Below, in pieces: positions 25,191-36,100 of a stretch of 64,000 nt of DNA. How positions within the stretch are numbered: the stretch's first letter is position 1; every line of letters begins with the position of its first letter. A program made the position numbers and the translations under genes. Origin of the DNA: Paludibacteraceae bacterium (GTDB lineage Bacteria > Bacteroidota > Bacteroidia > Bacteroidales > Paludibacteraceae); the NCBI GenBank assembly GCA_017625155.1, contig JAGALP010000003.1, positions 310,001 through 374,000 on the forward strand. Direction: 5' to 3'. The notes beneath the pieces were generated by a model, which saw only the letters and a program-made list of their open reading frames with translations, ran no database searches and had not been told where the DNA came from.

Positions 25191-25602
25191 TTGGGTATTG
25201 TTTTTGATAGTTCAATAAATACGCACGCAGCTCATTGAGCGCTTTGCGCGAGGATAACAATCTCGCTTCTTCGCCTGATCGCCCCATCGCCTTATAGCCT
25301 ATATCGGCAGAACCGACAAGTATGCACCCATGCGAGTCGGCTATCGTGTTACCCGCATGGATGCGGATACCTGTTCGGTGTATGCCGTTATGTGGTTGTT
25401 GAGCATAGCCCAAGACACCATCCAGTATGGGCAACACTTCCTTAAACGCGGGAGAGTAGGTTAGTCGCACGCGGTAGAAGCCCGTAGGGATAGCGTATTG
25501 TAGATGTTCCAAGGTATCAACTGTTAACTGTCCATTGTCAACTATCAATCGCCCAGTTATCGCATTCCCTTTTGCCTTATTTCGTATCAATTGTATATAC
25601 AT
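25105..25602 (-). CDS. DUF5675 family protein (lysin-like, phage-derived)
   Basis: This 165-residue protein has the DUF5675 features: an F-Y-R-V-R-L-T-Y-S-P-type strand, then G-I-R-I-H-A-G-N followed by S-H-G-C-I-L-V-G (about residues 92-108). The H-x(n)-S-H-G-C pattern also resembles the catalytic motif of L,D-transpeptidases, so action on peptidoglycan is plausible. The start ATG at 25602 is 4 bp after the holin-like gene; an upstream ATG at 25635 would overlap it. Near the N terminus, heptamer words (CAACTGT, TAACTGT, CCATTGT, CAACTAT; 25518-25545) encode LIVDNGQLTVDT. It is the middle gene of the lysis-like cassette. Confidence 0.8.
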   Translation of the reverse strand: MYIQLIRNKAKGNAITGRLIVDNGQLTVDTLEHLQYAIPTGFYRVRLTYSPAFKEVLPILDGVLGYAQQPHNGIHRTGIRIHAGNTIADSHGCILVGSADIGYKAMGRSGEEARLLSSRKALNELRAYLLNYQKQYPNEDMYIEITEPDWYPLYDVPYERELQNN

Positions 25603-25606
25603 AATT

Positions 25607-25792
25607 TTACTCTTTATATCTATACTTATAATCAATGCCTATGAGTGAACCTGAGAATGTCAGTATCTCTCCAAATGCTATCAACAGCGAGTGGTGTATC
25701 TCGCCCACAGGCGGTGTCACAAACCCCGCCACCAGCATCGTGCAGCCGAAGATGCACAATGCTACGGCGGTTATTAGCTGAATCTTTTTCAT
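25607..25792 (-). CDS. small two-helix membrane protein, holin-like
   Basis: This 61-residue protein has two hydrophobic helices (about 4-24 and 36-54) joined by a short loop (TPPVGEIHH) and a basic C-terminal end (DYKYRYKE). Size, topology and its place just before a lysin-like gene suggest a holin, but no family signature proves this. The ATG at 25792 is preferred to one 21 bp upstream because it gives the normal M-K-K start. Confidence 0.6.
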   Translation of the reverse strand: MKKIQLITAVALCIFGCTMLVAGFVTPPVGEIHHSLLIAFGEILTFSGSLIGIDYKYRYKE

Positions 25793-25800
25793 ATTTCTAA

Positions 25801-25908
25801 GATCTAACAGCACCGCAGGTGCGGTCTAACTTCTAACAACGCAGTGGTCTAACAGTGCTCAGCACGGTCTAACCTCTAACAGCGCAGCGGTCAGCTTGCT
25901 TTGCGAGC
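25801..25908. repeat. TCTAAC word-repeat block with mini-hairpins
   Basis: TCTAAC recurs at least six times (TCTAACAG, TCTAACTTCTAACA, TCTAACCTCTAACAG), alternating with GC-rich words that form tiny hairpins: GCACC-GCA-GGTGC (25810-25822), GTGC-TCA-GCAC (25855-25865) and AGCTTGC-TTT-GCGAGCT (25893-25909). It fills the gap between the holin-like gene and the next small gene. Confidence 0.75.
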
Positions 25909-26238
25909 TTACTTCCCATTCAGCACTTCCTCTTTGCAGATGTTGAAAACAAATGCGCGGAAAGTCTTATACTTGGATTGCTTAGCATATGCTGCTTGGT
26001 CACCGGGTAAGAAATTAGGGTCAACCATACGTTCGCGAGTAGCAGCAGCGATTTGCGCAAACTGTGTACGCCATGTTTGTTCTTTCTCTGTCACTGCGGT
26101 GGTGCGTTCGCCTGTCACGCTGCAACCGCGTTGACGTTTACCTGTCAATCGGCGTACTGCCATCCATTTTTGTTTCTTTCCAAAGATCTTGCCCGATGCA
26201 TTATCCACGGGCGCTAAGTAAAATACACTTCCAGCCAT
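25909..26238 (-). CDS. hypothetical basic protein, 109 aa (paralogue of the next gene)
   Basis: I do not recognise a named family. The protein is basic, with K-I-F-G-K-K-Q-K-W and V-R-R-L-T-G-K-R-Q-R-G near the N terminus and a helical C-terminal half. It shares the pattern D-P-x(7-9)-Y-x(4)-K-x-K-x-R-x-x-V with the gene at 26456-26767, so the two are probably diverged duplicates. The ATG at 26238 is preferred to an upstream one at 26262. Both genes have a similar structured leader upstream. DNA or RNA binding is a guess from charge only. Confidence 0.6.
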   Translation of the reverse strand: MAGSVFYLAPVDNASGKIFGKKQKWMAVRRLTGKRQRGCSVTGERTTAVTEKEQTWRTQFAQIAAATRERMVDPNFLPGDQAAYAKQSKYKTFRAFVFNICKEEVLNGK

Positions 26239-26297
26239 TCGTGTTCGGCAATCGGATCGCATTGACCGACAACCTCGTTGTCGTTAGGGCGTCCGAT

Positions 26298-26391
26298 GCC
26301 TCCACTCTATCCTCGAGCTCACGAAGCTCTCGGATGTTTTCGATGGAGGCTCCTCCATGCCGTTGGAGGGGTTAAGGGTTAATGTTTAATA
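26298..26391 (-). ncRNA. candidate structured leader RNA A
   Basis: Read on the minus strand: a hairpin (CCTCCA with TGGAGG, 26369-26352), then an outer stem (GCCTCCA, 26350-26344, with TGGAGGC, 26304-26298) that encloses AAAACATCCGAG and an inner stem (GAGCT, 26329-26325, with AGCTC, 26319-26315). It is preceded by TAACCCTTAACCCC. Copy B at 26826-26913 keeps the layout with paired changes in the stems. It ends about 60 bp before the 109-residue gene. Confidence 0.55.
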
Positions 26392-26455
26392 GGTTTAAAT
26401 GTTTTTAGGGTTTCATCGCAGCTCTACTGCGTGAAACTTTTTCCACTAGCGAAGC

Positions 26456-26767
26456 TTACTGCTTCGCGAATACTTGCGCCACCACATACCCACGGAGTGT
26501 GATGTACTTCTTTTGCGCTTTGAATTTTGCTTCGTAGGTAGCTCGTTGCTCTGGGTCGGCGAGAATGGTTGTCGCTTGCGTTTGTGCTGCTTTGAAAGCG
26601 TTACGCACGGCTTGTTGAGCTTCAGAGTTGCCTCCGTCATAAGGGTTCTTCACACGCACACCAATGGTGGCATTGTCTTTCTTGCGGTTACGGAAATGAA
26701 TCTCATCCGAACCCGAGAACTTCTTCTGAATCGAATCAAAAGGAGTGGAATTTTTGATTAAAGCCAT
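26456..26767 (-). CDS. hypothetical basic protein, 103 aa (paralogue of the previous gene)
   Basis: No named family is recognised. The start region MALIKNSTPFDSIQKKF is followed by a basic middle (HFRNRKKDN) and a predicted helical C-terminal half with D-P-E-Q-R-x-x-Y and K-K-Y-I-T-L-R-G-Y-V-V, which aligns loosely with the gene at 25909-26238. The stop codon sits in the loop of a 7-bp hairpin (GCGAAGC with GCTTCGC, 26449-26467). An upstream in-frame ATG at 26806 is less likely because it would cut into the leader. Confidence 0.6.
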   Translation of the reverse strand: MALIKNSTPFDSIQKKFSGSDEIHFRNRKKDNATIGVRVKNPYDGGNSEAQQAVRNAFKAAQTQATTILADPEQRATYEAKFKAQKKYITLRGYVVAQVFAKQ

Positions 26768-26825
26768 ATCGTCGGCATTTGGCTTGCGAGAAAGAAATGC
26801 GCACACGCATTTAGCTCGCCGCCAT

Positions 26826-26913
26826 GCCTCCTCTTACCTCGAAGCAAGCTTCTCGGTAGTTTTTTAAGGAGACACCTCTATGCCATAGAGGGGTTAAGGG
26901 TTAGGTTTAATGG
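26826..26913 (-). ncRNA. candidate structured leader RNA B
   Basis: This has the same layout as copy A: hairpin CCTCTA/TAGAGG (26891-26875), outer stem GTCTCCT/AGGAGGC (26873-26867 with 26832-26826), conserved AAAACNNCCGAG-type core and inner stem GAAG/CTTC (26852-26841). The outer stem pairs fully only on the minus strand, where it includes a G-U pair; on the plus strand that position is a C-A mismatch. This fits a leader of the minus-strand gene that starts at 26767. Confidence 0.55.
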
Positions 26914-27161
26914 TTAGTAACTGGGGTTAATTTGTTGCGCGCATTTTATTAGGGTTCCCACGAGCCTTGTGAGCGAGTGGGAAGAGCGGAGGTAGCAGTC
27001 GCTCAACGATGCAGGGCATCGGTCATTGCGACCTGCTTACCGAACGCGAGTGCAAAATTACAACAAACCCACACAGCGTTGTGGGCTTGTGTGGGTTTGC
27101 GGTGGGATAAAGTAGAATAAAGTAGTTTCGGAGGGGATTCCGATTGAATGATAGAACTACA
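26914..27161. other. gene-free region with word repeats, hairpins and a promoter
   Basis: No convincing coding sequence lies between the leader and the end of the giant gene. The region holds GATGC-AGG-GCATC (27008-27020) and a -7-like box on the minus strand, TAATTTTG (27060-27053). A perfect 12-bp stem (CAAACCCACACA, 27064-27075, with TGTGTGGGTTTG, 27088-27099) lies downstream of the giant gene and could terminate its transcript. Confidence 0.6.
27064..27099 (-). terminator. probable terminator hairpin of the giant gene
   Basis: There is a 12-bp perfect stem with a 12-nt loop about 60 bp beyond the stop codon. On the minus strand it is followed by TTGTAATTTTGC, a weak T-rich tract that also contains the -7-like box of the next gene. 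Confidence 0.5.
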
Positions 27162-30100
27162 TTATAGTACCACTTGTTGGGTTTCTTCGCCGAGTTGCAC
27201 CAGATATACTCCATTCGATAAACGCAGTTGCGGTGCTCGACCTTGGTACATTAGTCTGCCTAATACATCATATACCTTATAGTCTTCGGTTGCACCTTCT
27301 ACATATAAGATACCGTCGTAAGCATAAATATGGGCAGAACTGATGGTAGTATTTTCAACTTCCGTGGTGGCATCCAATTGAATGACATATGGCTGGCTAA
27401 TACTACCCACAATAGCATCATCCTCGTAAGTGATGGTTTGTTTGATAGTATGTATCTCGTTATCAACCAATACGCGGAAAACAATCTTATCACCAGCACC
27501 TTCGCCCGCAATGGTGAGGCATACGAAACCATTTTCGTCACTTGTTGCCACACCGCGACACTCCTCGCCGACAAAAGCAGCCACTTCGGCATTGAATTGA
27601 AGGTTATTGCCATCATATACTTTCGCTATCACTGTCATATTGCTTGGGTATTGGCTATGATCCACTGGCGTAAATGTACTAGAGAGTGGTGCTGCTTTGC
27701 GCTGTGGCATATGATGCGTAAGTGTCTGTGCGGGGAATTGCAAAATCTTCTGCTGTTTGTCCATTGAATAGTACAGATAGCCTTGCCCTGGTACGAGTGT
27801 GGTAAGTGTGCCTATCCATTCATATCCGCTGTAGGTAGCAAAACTAGATTTCGATTTCACAATATCGCCATGTTGTGGATTTATACTTGCGAATGCATCG
27901 GTAATGGACATCGTGAAGGATGCTGGATATCCAATCCAAGTCCAGTTAGGCGAGATGGTGTCTTGGTACGTTGTCAAATCTACTGGTGTACCAATAAAGG
28001 TATGACGTTTTTTCTCGGACAGCTTAGCACGATATTTCTCGCCTGCCTTGATGATGATATTTTTGCCTACGAAATATTTGCCTTCGAAAATCATGCTTGA
28101 AATCTTATTCTTTAAGACAAGCAAGTTGGGGAACAATGATTCAAGCAGACTGCTGGCAATCGTGTCGGTAGGATTGACATAGAGCGAAACCCAGTTCCAG
28201 TTGCTATTGAAGTCAATCACTTGTTCGAGATAGTTTTGCGCATCCCATACCAATGGTTGATCCAGCGAACCGACCAAATGATTATTCTTGAAAATGAGTA
28301 CATCTTTCTGTATGTCTTCTTGAGGCTCTATCAGTTGTACTATAGGATACGTATTGCCTGTGCTTGCATCATATACTTTGAAGATAATAGGTGTCTCTTC
28401 AGAGTTGCTGACATTGCTATACACATCCATCATTACGAAATACTTATCATATCGTTGGTTGTATTGAGGTGATGTCACTCCAACGCATTCATCGTTGATA
28501 AACGCAGCGATAACATCGTTGTTGTCTTCAGATACCACTCCTTCGATCATAAGCGAACCAATGATGTTCATCGAATATTCATATTTATCGGGATCAACTA
28601 TCCACATCGGTTGTTTGCCTGTCACGGTGACGCGCACTACAAATGGTTCGTAGATTTCGTTGTTTCCTACGAGGTAGATAGTTTCTTCATAGGTGCCAAT
28701 AGGCAGTGTTTCGCTCACGGTGAAGGTAAGTGTTTCAGTACTTAACGTGTGCAATTCGCCATATTCTTTATCGGCTTGCAGCCATGTAGGCATGTTTTGT
28801 AATTGCCAATATTCTCTTTCCGCACCCCGATTAACGATAGTTACTTCGAATTCTGCCGTTTGATTGGTCTCTGTTGTTACTTCTTGGGATTTCTTGAGCC
28901 ATTTCAACTGGTTCTGATTAACGACCACAGTCCATTTGACAGGTTCTGCTATATTATTTCCATTCAAATCTTCCACATTTTGCACTGTTAGGAATATAGT
29001 CGTTCCCTCAATGCGTTCTGCTTTCTCGTTGAGCGAGATGACGATCTTGCGTTCAGATGCCACGTAGGTATATTTAACATTTTCCAGCAGACTGATTGAT
29101 TTCAGCGGTGGAGCTTGCTCTGATGCCAGCGCACGACCTGCTGCTACCTGCAACTCTCCCACCTTCTTCTCGCTATGGTCTGCCATGTCAAATTCTACTA
29201 CGGGTTGTGCAAAATCATCAAGAATAGTCTTTTCAAACGGATAGTATGCCACCAATCCTGCTTCATTGCCGTAGATACGTGTACGATACAACTGACGGAT
29301 ATAATCGGCTGTTAGTGTAGCTTTCCATAGGCGCACCTCATCTACAGCTCCCTTGAAATAGTTGCGATAGCTCCAGCGTGTAGTACTATCATTGTCGCGA
29401 TAGCGGTCAGCACCTATCACCAAGTGATCGGCGGACAAGTTAGGCATTGACTCATTTGGAACTTGGAATACCTCTTTACCATTGAGATATACCACCGTTG
29501 TGCCATTGTGGCGGTGGTTGATAGCTACATGATGCCATACGTTAGGTGTTACGGCATGTGTGAGTGTCTGCTTAGTGGTCTTCAGTGATAAAGCACCTTG
29601 CGCGCTGACACCTAATTGGAAACCAAGTCCGTTGGATAGTAATACGGCATCGCTGGTCTGCTCTGCTGGATTGAACCACAATTCCATCAGGTAATCTTCT
29701 TGTGGAGTAGGTGATGCTGTGGCTATATCCATCAGCATAGCCGTTGCGCCATCCAATTGCGCTGCGATATTCTCGTTGTCGAAATACCATGCATTCTCGT
29801 TAGGCAACTGCATGTGATGTCCTTGGGCGATGTCTTCTGCCATATTGCCGTGTCCTTCGTCCATACGCCAGTATGCAACAAGATGCGTTGTGCTGGCACT
29901 TTTGGCAGTGTACATTTCACTCTGCGCTTCCGTGAGGCTGCGTGGGTAGTTCCAAATGGTGAACTCATGAATCATGGCATCCAAGTTGCCGCCTAAAACG
30001 AGTTGGCTTGCAACGCTCTTGCATTGGCCAATCACTGCGCCATCGAAGAGGTTGACGACTTCATCATTCAGTATATAGTCAGCAGTGAAGATACCTCCAG

Positions 30101-33100
30101 CGATGGTGTCGTATGCAATAGAGAGGAAGCACCACTTGTCGCGTGGGACACTATTGGTAGAGGTGATCGTTTGTTGATTGACATTCACCACCATTTGCCC
30201 AGTATTGTTGAGCGCAATAACCAGTTTGTTGGTGGCATTACCAAAGGTGATGATATCTCCCTCCTTGGTGTAATTAAACCAGCAGTTGATAGCAAATGGA
30301 GTAGATGAGAAGTGCATATCGGTAATGGTTTTTGCACTAGTTCCCTCATGCAGCAGCATCGCCACCTGATGTTCTACCTTATAACCATTGAGGCGACCTT
30401 GTACAAGGAAGTTGCGTGTGTCGGTTAGTGACGCTGTCTTAATATCCTCGTTGAAAGTGACAGCTATTTCGCCCTCAGCAGTTAGTATGCCGCTGGATGG
30501 TGAAGGTGAACCAAATAGCATCGGACGAGTCATATCTTTGATTACCTCGATGGTTTCACTTTCGTTGTGTATTTCTCCTGTACCATAGTTGCACAAGGTG
30601 ATAGCGCGGAACTGATAGCTGCCATCAGGCATAAAGGCGTTGTCCGACATATCGAATTGGTAGGTGATTTCTCCTGCATCCAATAGGTGTGCCTTATCGT
30701 TGCCATCGGTATTGAGCAGCCACGCGCCTATCATGGTCCAGTCGGTATCATGTGTGCCTTTGTATTGTAGGCGGAATCCTTGGAAGTTGCTATACTGCAT
30801 ATTGTAGCCTTTCACTTTGATTGGCAACACGGCTCCCGTAGAGGTATTCAATATCCTATCATTGATTTCCAATTCGATATTAGAGCATGATGGGGTGAAG
30901 CTTGCGGAAATCTCAATGGTGTCGGCAATGATGCCTGAGAATTGCAATCCACCTTGACATTGCGATTTGAGTACCAGCTGAATATTCTCGTAGTTCAATA
31001 CGCCCAAGTCTGTTTGACGGAGCATGATGGTTTTCTGAATTGGTTCGCCCGACTTAACGCGCACAGGGCGATTGCCAATGATAGGTTCGCCATCCATCGC
31101 GATGCGTGCACCATGTGGATTGCTCTCGTCGAGGACGCATAGGTCGAACATCAGGTCGGTATTGGTTTCGGACTGGTTGTTCAGTTCGATTGTAAACTGT
31201 GCCGCTTCGCCTGTAGGTACATCCACAGCATATGGATTCACCACACTAAGTTTTGGTTTCTCGATCTGTACGGTCGCTTCTGCGAGTGTGTGTTCACCTG
31301 GCTCGTAGAATAGTGTCCTTTCTTCCACAGCACATGGGCAGGATGTCTGACCGCCACGGGTATAGAATATCGCACTACGTCCGCTGGTATTGGATGCTAT
31401 GACATCCACCGTGTAGGAGTTGTTGAGGTCGTTGTCCGCAAGGGTGAATCCAGTGGCAGTAGTGACACCATCCACATCGGTGTCAGCGCCACCGACACCC
31501 GCTGCAGGATTGATATTTAGTCCGATATTCCATTCTTTTTTTCTTAATTTTCCTGTGAACAAGATATTGAATTTATAATTTAATCCAAAGTCGCCTCCAT
31601 GCGTCCATGAGGTGTCCTTTACATTTTGAATCACCTCTGTGATGGTAGCTCCTGAGTCGAACGAATAATTCTTTTTATTTGCATCGTCGTATGTCATTTG
31701 CTCAATAGCATATACTTTTTCTTGCTCATTGGTTTCCAGCCATCTTTGCCAAGTTGCTATTTGGGCATTAATGATAGAAATGGTATCTGCTTTGCCTAAT
31801 TCGTTGCTAACGCTATCGGGATAAATCACCTTGTAGGTACCTTCCATACCGAAATTAGGGTCGTCCGAAGATAAAGGAGTCACATAGATTGGCTCTGTTT
31901 TGTGGGCAGGCATGGTGGCTGTCGTATCTCCAGTGATTAAGAAACTATTTCGAAGGTCACGTAGGTTCGGTATCAGCGAAGAAAGAATATATGCTTGGCT
32001 GTATTGGAAGGTGGTGGTAAATTTTTCACCCGCAGTGATTACGTCTTCCACACCAAGATAATATTGTCCTAACGAATCGCGCTTAACCATCACCTCGTGT
32101 GCTTCGCCAAACAGCAAGTTGGTGGCACAGCCAATGAACACGTCACCCGCAGCACCTATATAACCTATGGTAGGCGACGTAGTTACGCGTTTATTTAATA
32201 CAGTGGTGGTGGTATAGGTCCTATTACCTTTGTATTGCACCTCGCCTCCTATGGTATGATCTCGATCATGACCAAGACCCATTTTTGCAGACATTGTTAA
32301 GGTCCAGATACCAATTCCTACACCCTCATGGGTACCTCCAACCACTTGATATTCCATTTTTCTTTTTTTAGAAAATGTCAAACCAGCACCTAATTTGACA
32401 TTCCAATTCACTGCTTGGGATTCCACTGATTTCGTACCCTCTTCAAAATAACTGCTCGAATGTGAACCTGGAGGGTCACGGAGAATCATAGTGACTACAT
32501 CTGGACCACCCGTAACAAACTGATTGCCACTGGCGATATTACCCAATATGATTGCCTCCAATGGTTTGTCATTCCACAAGTATTCTTTGCCATCAATATT
32601 GTATTTAATGTTCAATCCGTAGGTATATGGTGCTGTCAGATTAGGGAAGCCAACCACAAAGGTGTATTCTGCTTGTCCCAGCGAATCCAAATATAGCTGA
32701 CCTTCTTCTAGTTCTTCCCACAACTTGCCAGTAGCGGTATCCACTGCCTGCTCAATACCAAATTCGTTGGCAATGGTCACCAAGGTGTGCTGCAAAGGCA
32801 CTTTCGTTGTTTGTGGGTCATCGGCTTGGTCGTAGTTGACATACTCTTCATACCCTTCTAAGTTAAAGGTGTATTCTTCCAATTGCTCAAAGATAGGATA
32901 ATCAAAGGTGTAGGCGATGCTATCTCCTGTATCGGTGTACAATGGTATTGGCTCTTCTTGCCCTGTGATTTCATCTGTATAAACAGTCTCTGATTCACCA
33001 AAGGTGCCATCTACGCGATTCTTTTGCGCAACGATAAACGTTGGTTCGCTGCGGTACAATGGTTTCAACTCATCCACATAGGATATGGTCCGCAATTCAA

Positions 33101-36100
33101 TCAATGCGGAGTCAATGTGATATACCGCCGTATCTATCTGAAGGGAAACGACATTGCGCAAATCAATATCCTCAATCGCTTCCATGTCAAATACGATATT
33201 GCTGTTGGATGGGATGCTAATCGACTTCACTTTATATTGCACAGGTGGCAGTTTCGCTGCAAACTCGCCTGTGATAGAGTCGGTGTAGATGGTGATGAGG
33301 TTACTTTCCTGATTGCCACCGATATACGCGCGTGAGCGGATATCAGGGTGCACGCTATCGCAATGCAGTGGGTCGCTATTGGTTTCAAACGAAGTAGAAG
33401 TTTCGTTGGTCACTCTGCGCGTATTCAGACTGTACAGATCCGATGCCTCTAATACAATCTTGGCTTGCCCCATATTCGCCACACTTTGTCGCACGGCATA
33501 TGGTTTGTTATATTCGATTTCGCCACCTGCGATACGACCTACCACATTCGCTTTGGTAATATCGGTGAAAATCAAGTTGCTGATAGGCTTTTGGAAATCG
33601 TGCAACAGCCCTTGCTCTTGCTCATCTACTGGATAACGCCCCGCATGCTCAAAGATGTGACCATCTTTCACTACAGTAATATAATGCTCACCGATAGGCA
33701 CATGAATGGTAAATTCTCCTTCGGAGTTGGTCAGAATAGGTTTACCATTGTCGCTACAGGTTACACCATCCACTTGCACCTGACATCCTGCTACGGGATA
33801 ATCGCTGTTCTCGTAATACACCTTACCACTCACTTCGAACGATGATTTGTCGGTGAAGTCAATCTTGTTGAATACCGTAGATGACGAAGATACATAGATT
33901 GGTTGTTTCGATGGCGAGAACTGGTGTACGCCCAGCATAGGCACCACCTCATACTGCTGTCCTTCGGTGGTATAAGGAATGGTATTGATGATATAGTTGC
34001 CATCTTCGTCGGTAATTGCCTTGTTGGCCAATTGCTCGGAAGAAGGTATTATCTTATCGCTATGACCTACTGTAGCACTGAGGATGCCATCGCGTTTGTT
34101 GAACTGGTCGTTGTTGCCTGAGTAATCAAATACGACATTCACCCCTGGCTCATTGCAACGATAATACGCCCGCAGATCTGCCTCACGTCCTGAGATATAG
34201 CGGTTGTAGGTCTTGGAGATATAGGTAGAATCTAGTATGCGATTCCATACACGAATCTCATCCATATTACCCTTGAAGTTTTTCGTCTTGTCGGCATATG
34301 CACCTATGATAAATACAGAGTCGCGTGCGGCTTGTAGGGCAGCTATATCCACATTGTTGTGCGATTGTGAGTAGTGCAGTGCACCATTGGAGTAGTAATC
34401 TGCTTTCACGCTGTTGGCACTTTTATTGACATGTATCGCCATCGTAATATGGTGCCAGTTATCTACCGATAGGGTATCGATATGTTGACTGGGGAAGATA
34501 TTATTTATCAGTGCATAATCCTTGCTATCCGCTAATTGCACCAGTGCTAGTTCAAAAACGCCCTTGTGCGTGCAGATATATGCGGTGTCTGTTTTTTGTG
34601 CAAGCGGATACAGATACATCTGGAAGGTGATGGCATTATCGTTGCGGAAATCGATTACATTATCGTTCAAATTTAGATAGGTATTATTGCCATTGAACTC
34701 TAATGAATAGTTCTCTGTGTAGTCTTCAGCCCCTACTACAGCCACGTCCACACCAGGTACACCTTGATTGCCATTGAAGCATATACGACCTGATACCGAT
34801 GCGTATGACTGTGCAAAACCGTAGCAAGTGGGGGCTGCTCCATGTACATCAGCCGACTGTTCATCCGCATTAGTACTACAGTCGGTATAACCAATCACCA
34901 TATATTCATATATCACCCCTGCTTCCACATCCATATCTTCATAGGAATACACGGTGTTGCCTGCATTGAAGCTCAATTCGGCGACACTTACGGCGGTGTT
35001 TTCGCTGATAGCACGGCGCGTAATCTCAAAGTGGTTGAAGGTGTTTCCTTTTTCCACATCCCATCTCAGGCGTACCTTATTGGTATAATACCCGCGCGTA
35101 GCTTCAAAATTAGCAATCTCGTGCTTACCCGCATCGGGCATAATAAAGGTGGTACTGATGGTATCTGCAAAATTCTCCTCTGTGTTCGTTGCAATGATGC
35201 TAACGTGATACTCCGTACATTCGGACAAACCTTGCAGCGTGTAGGTCTCATCGGAGTAATTCAATGCTCTTGACTTGATTTCGCCATCATTGGTATCATA
35301 GTATTCCAATGTTAACGTAATATCATCATTCCATATACCGTCCTCTGTTCGTTCCCAAGTCAATTTGGCTTTGCGCTCTGTTGCTTTAGGCTCAACATGT
35401 ATCGGGGTCGATTCAAACTTTTGATAGTATGGATGATACGTCTCTTCGGTAGGATTGGTACGCATATACTCGTACCAAAATCCGTCCTCAAAGAATGTGT
35501 TACGCACACGATAGGTCTTCGTAACGGCTCGACGCTCTTTTTCCAATGGCAGAGGATGGGTGTAGCTATTCTTGTCATTTTTACATTCCATCGAGTGGAT
35601 GATGGTCCATGTGCCATCCGTTTGCTGTTCTTCGATGACCCAGTTGTTCTGCACACTAGCCCCCGTTGGTTTATGTACCTCCCATGCGAAATACAACTCA
35701 TTATCTGTTGTGTGGTCTATTGTGAGTTGATTGTTCTGTAGGACTGCTATAGGTGGAGTTTTTTGCATTTCACTTGTGTGAATTTGAACGTAACTGCCAC
35801 TGCCTGAGCTCGAACCTGAATCGGGATCCGTTTCGGCTATCACACGAAAAGATATGCCTTTTGCAAACTGCTCGTAACCTATAACATCAGATGTGTGTTT
35901 GGGATATTTGATGTATTTAGCATCTTCAAAGGTATGCGTAAAGGTCTTTGTGTTGGAAATAGTATGAGTAGCTTGCGTGTACCACTCCTTATTATCTATT
36001 GATGTTTGCAACTTGATTTTGGATTGGGTGTAGTTGCTCGCATCACCATTCGTCAAGTCCTTCACGGTCACGGGGAACGTGCCTTTGTCGGTCCAACCAT

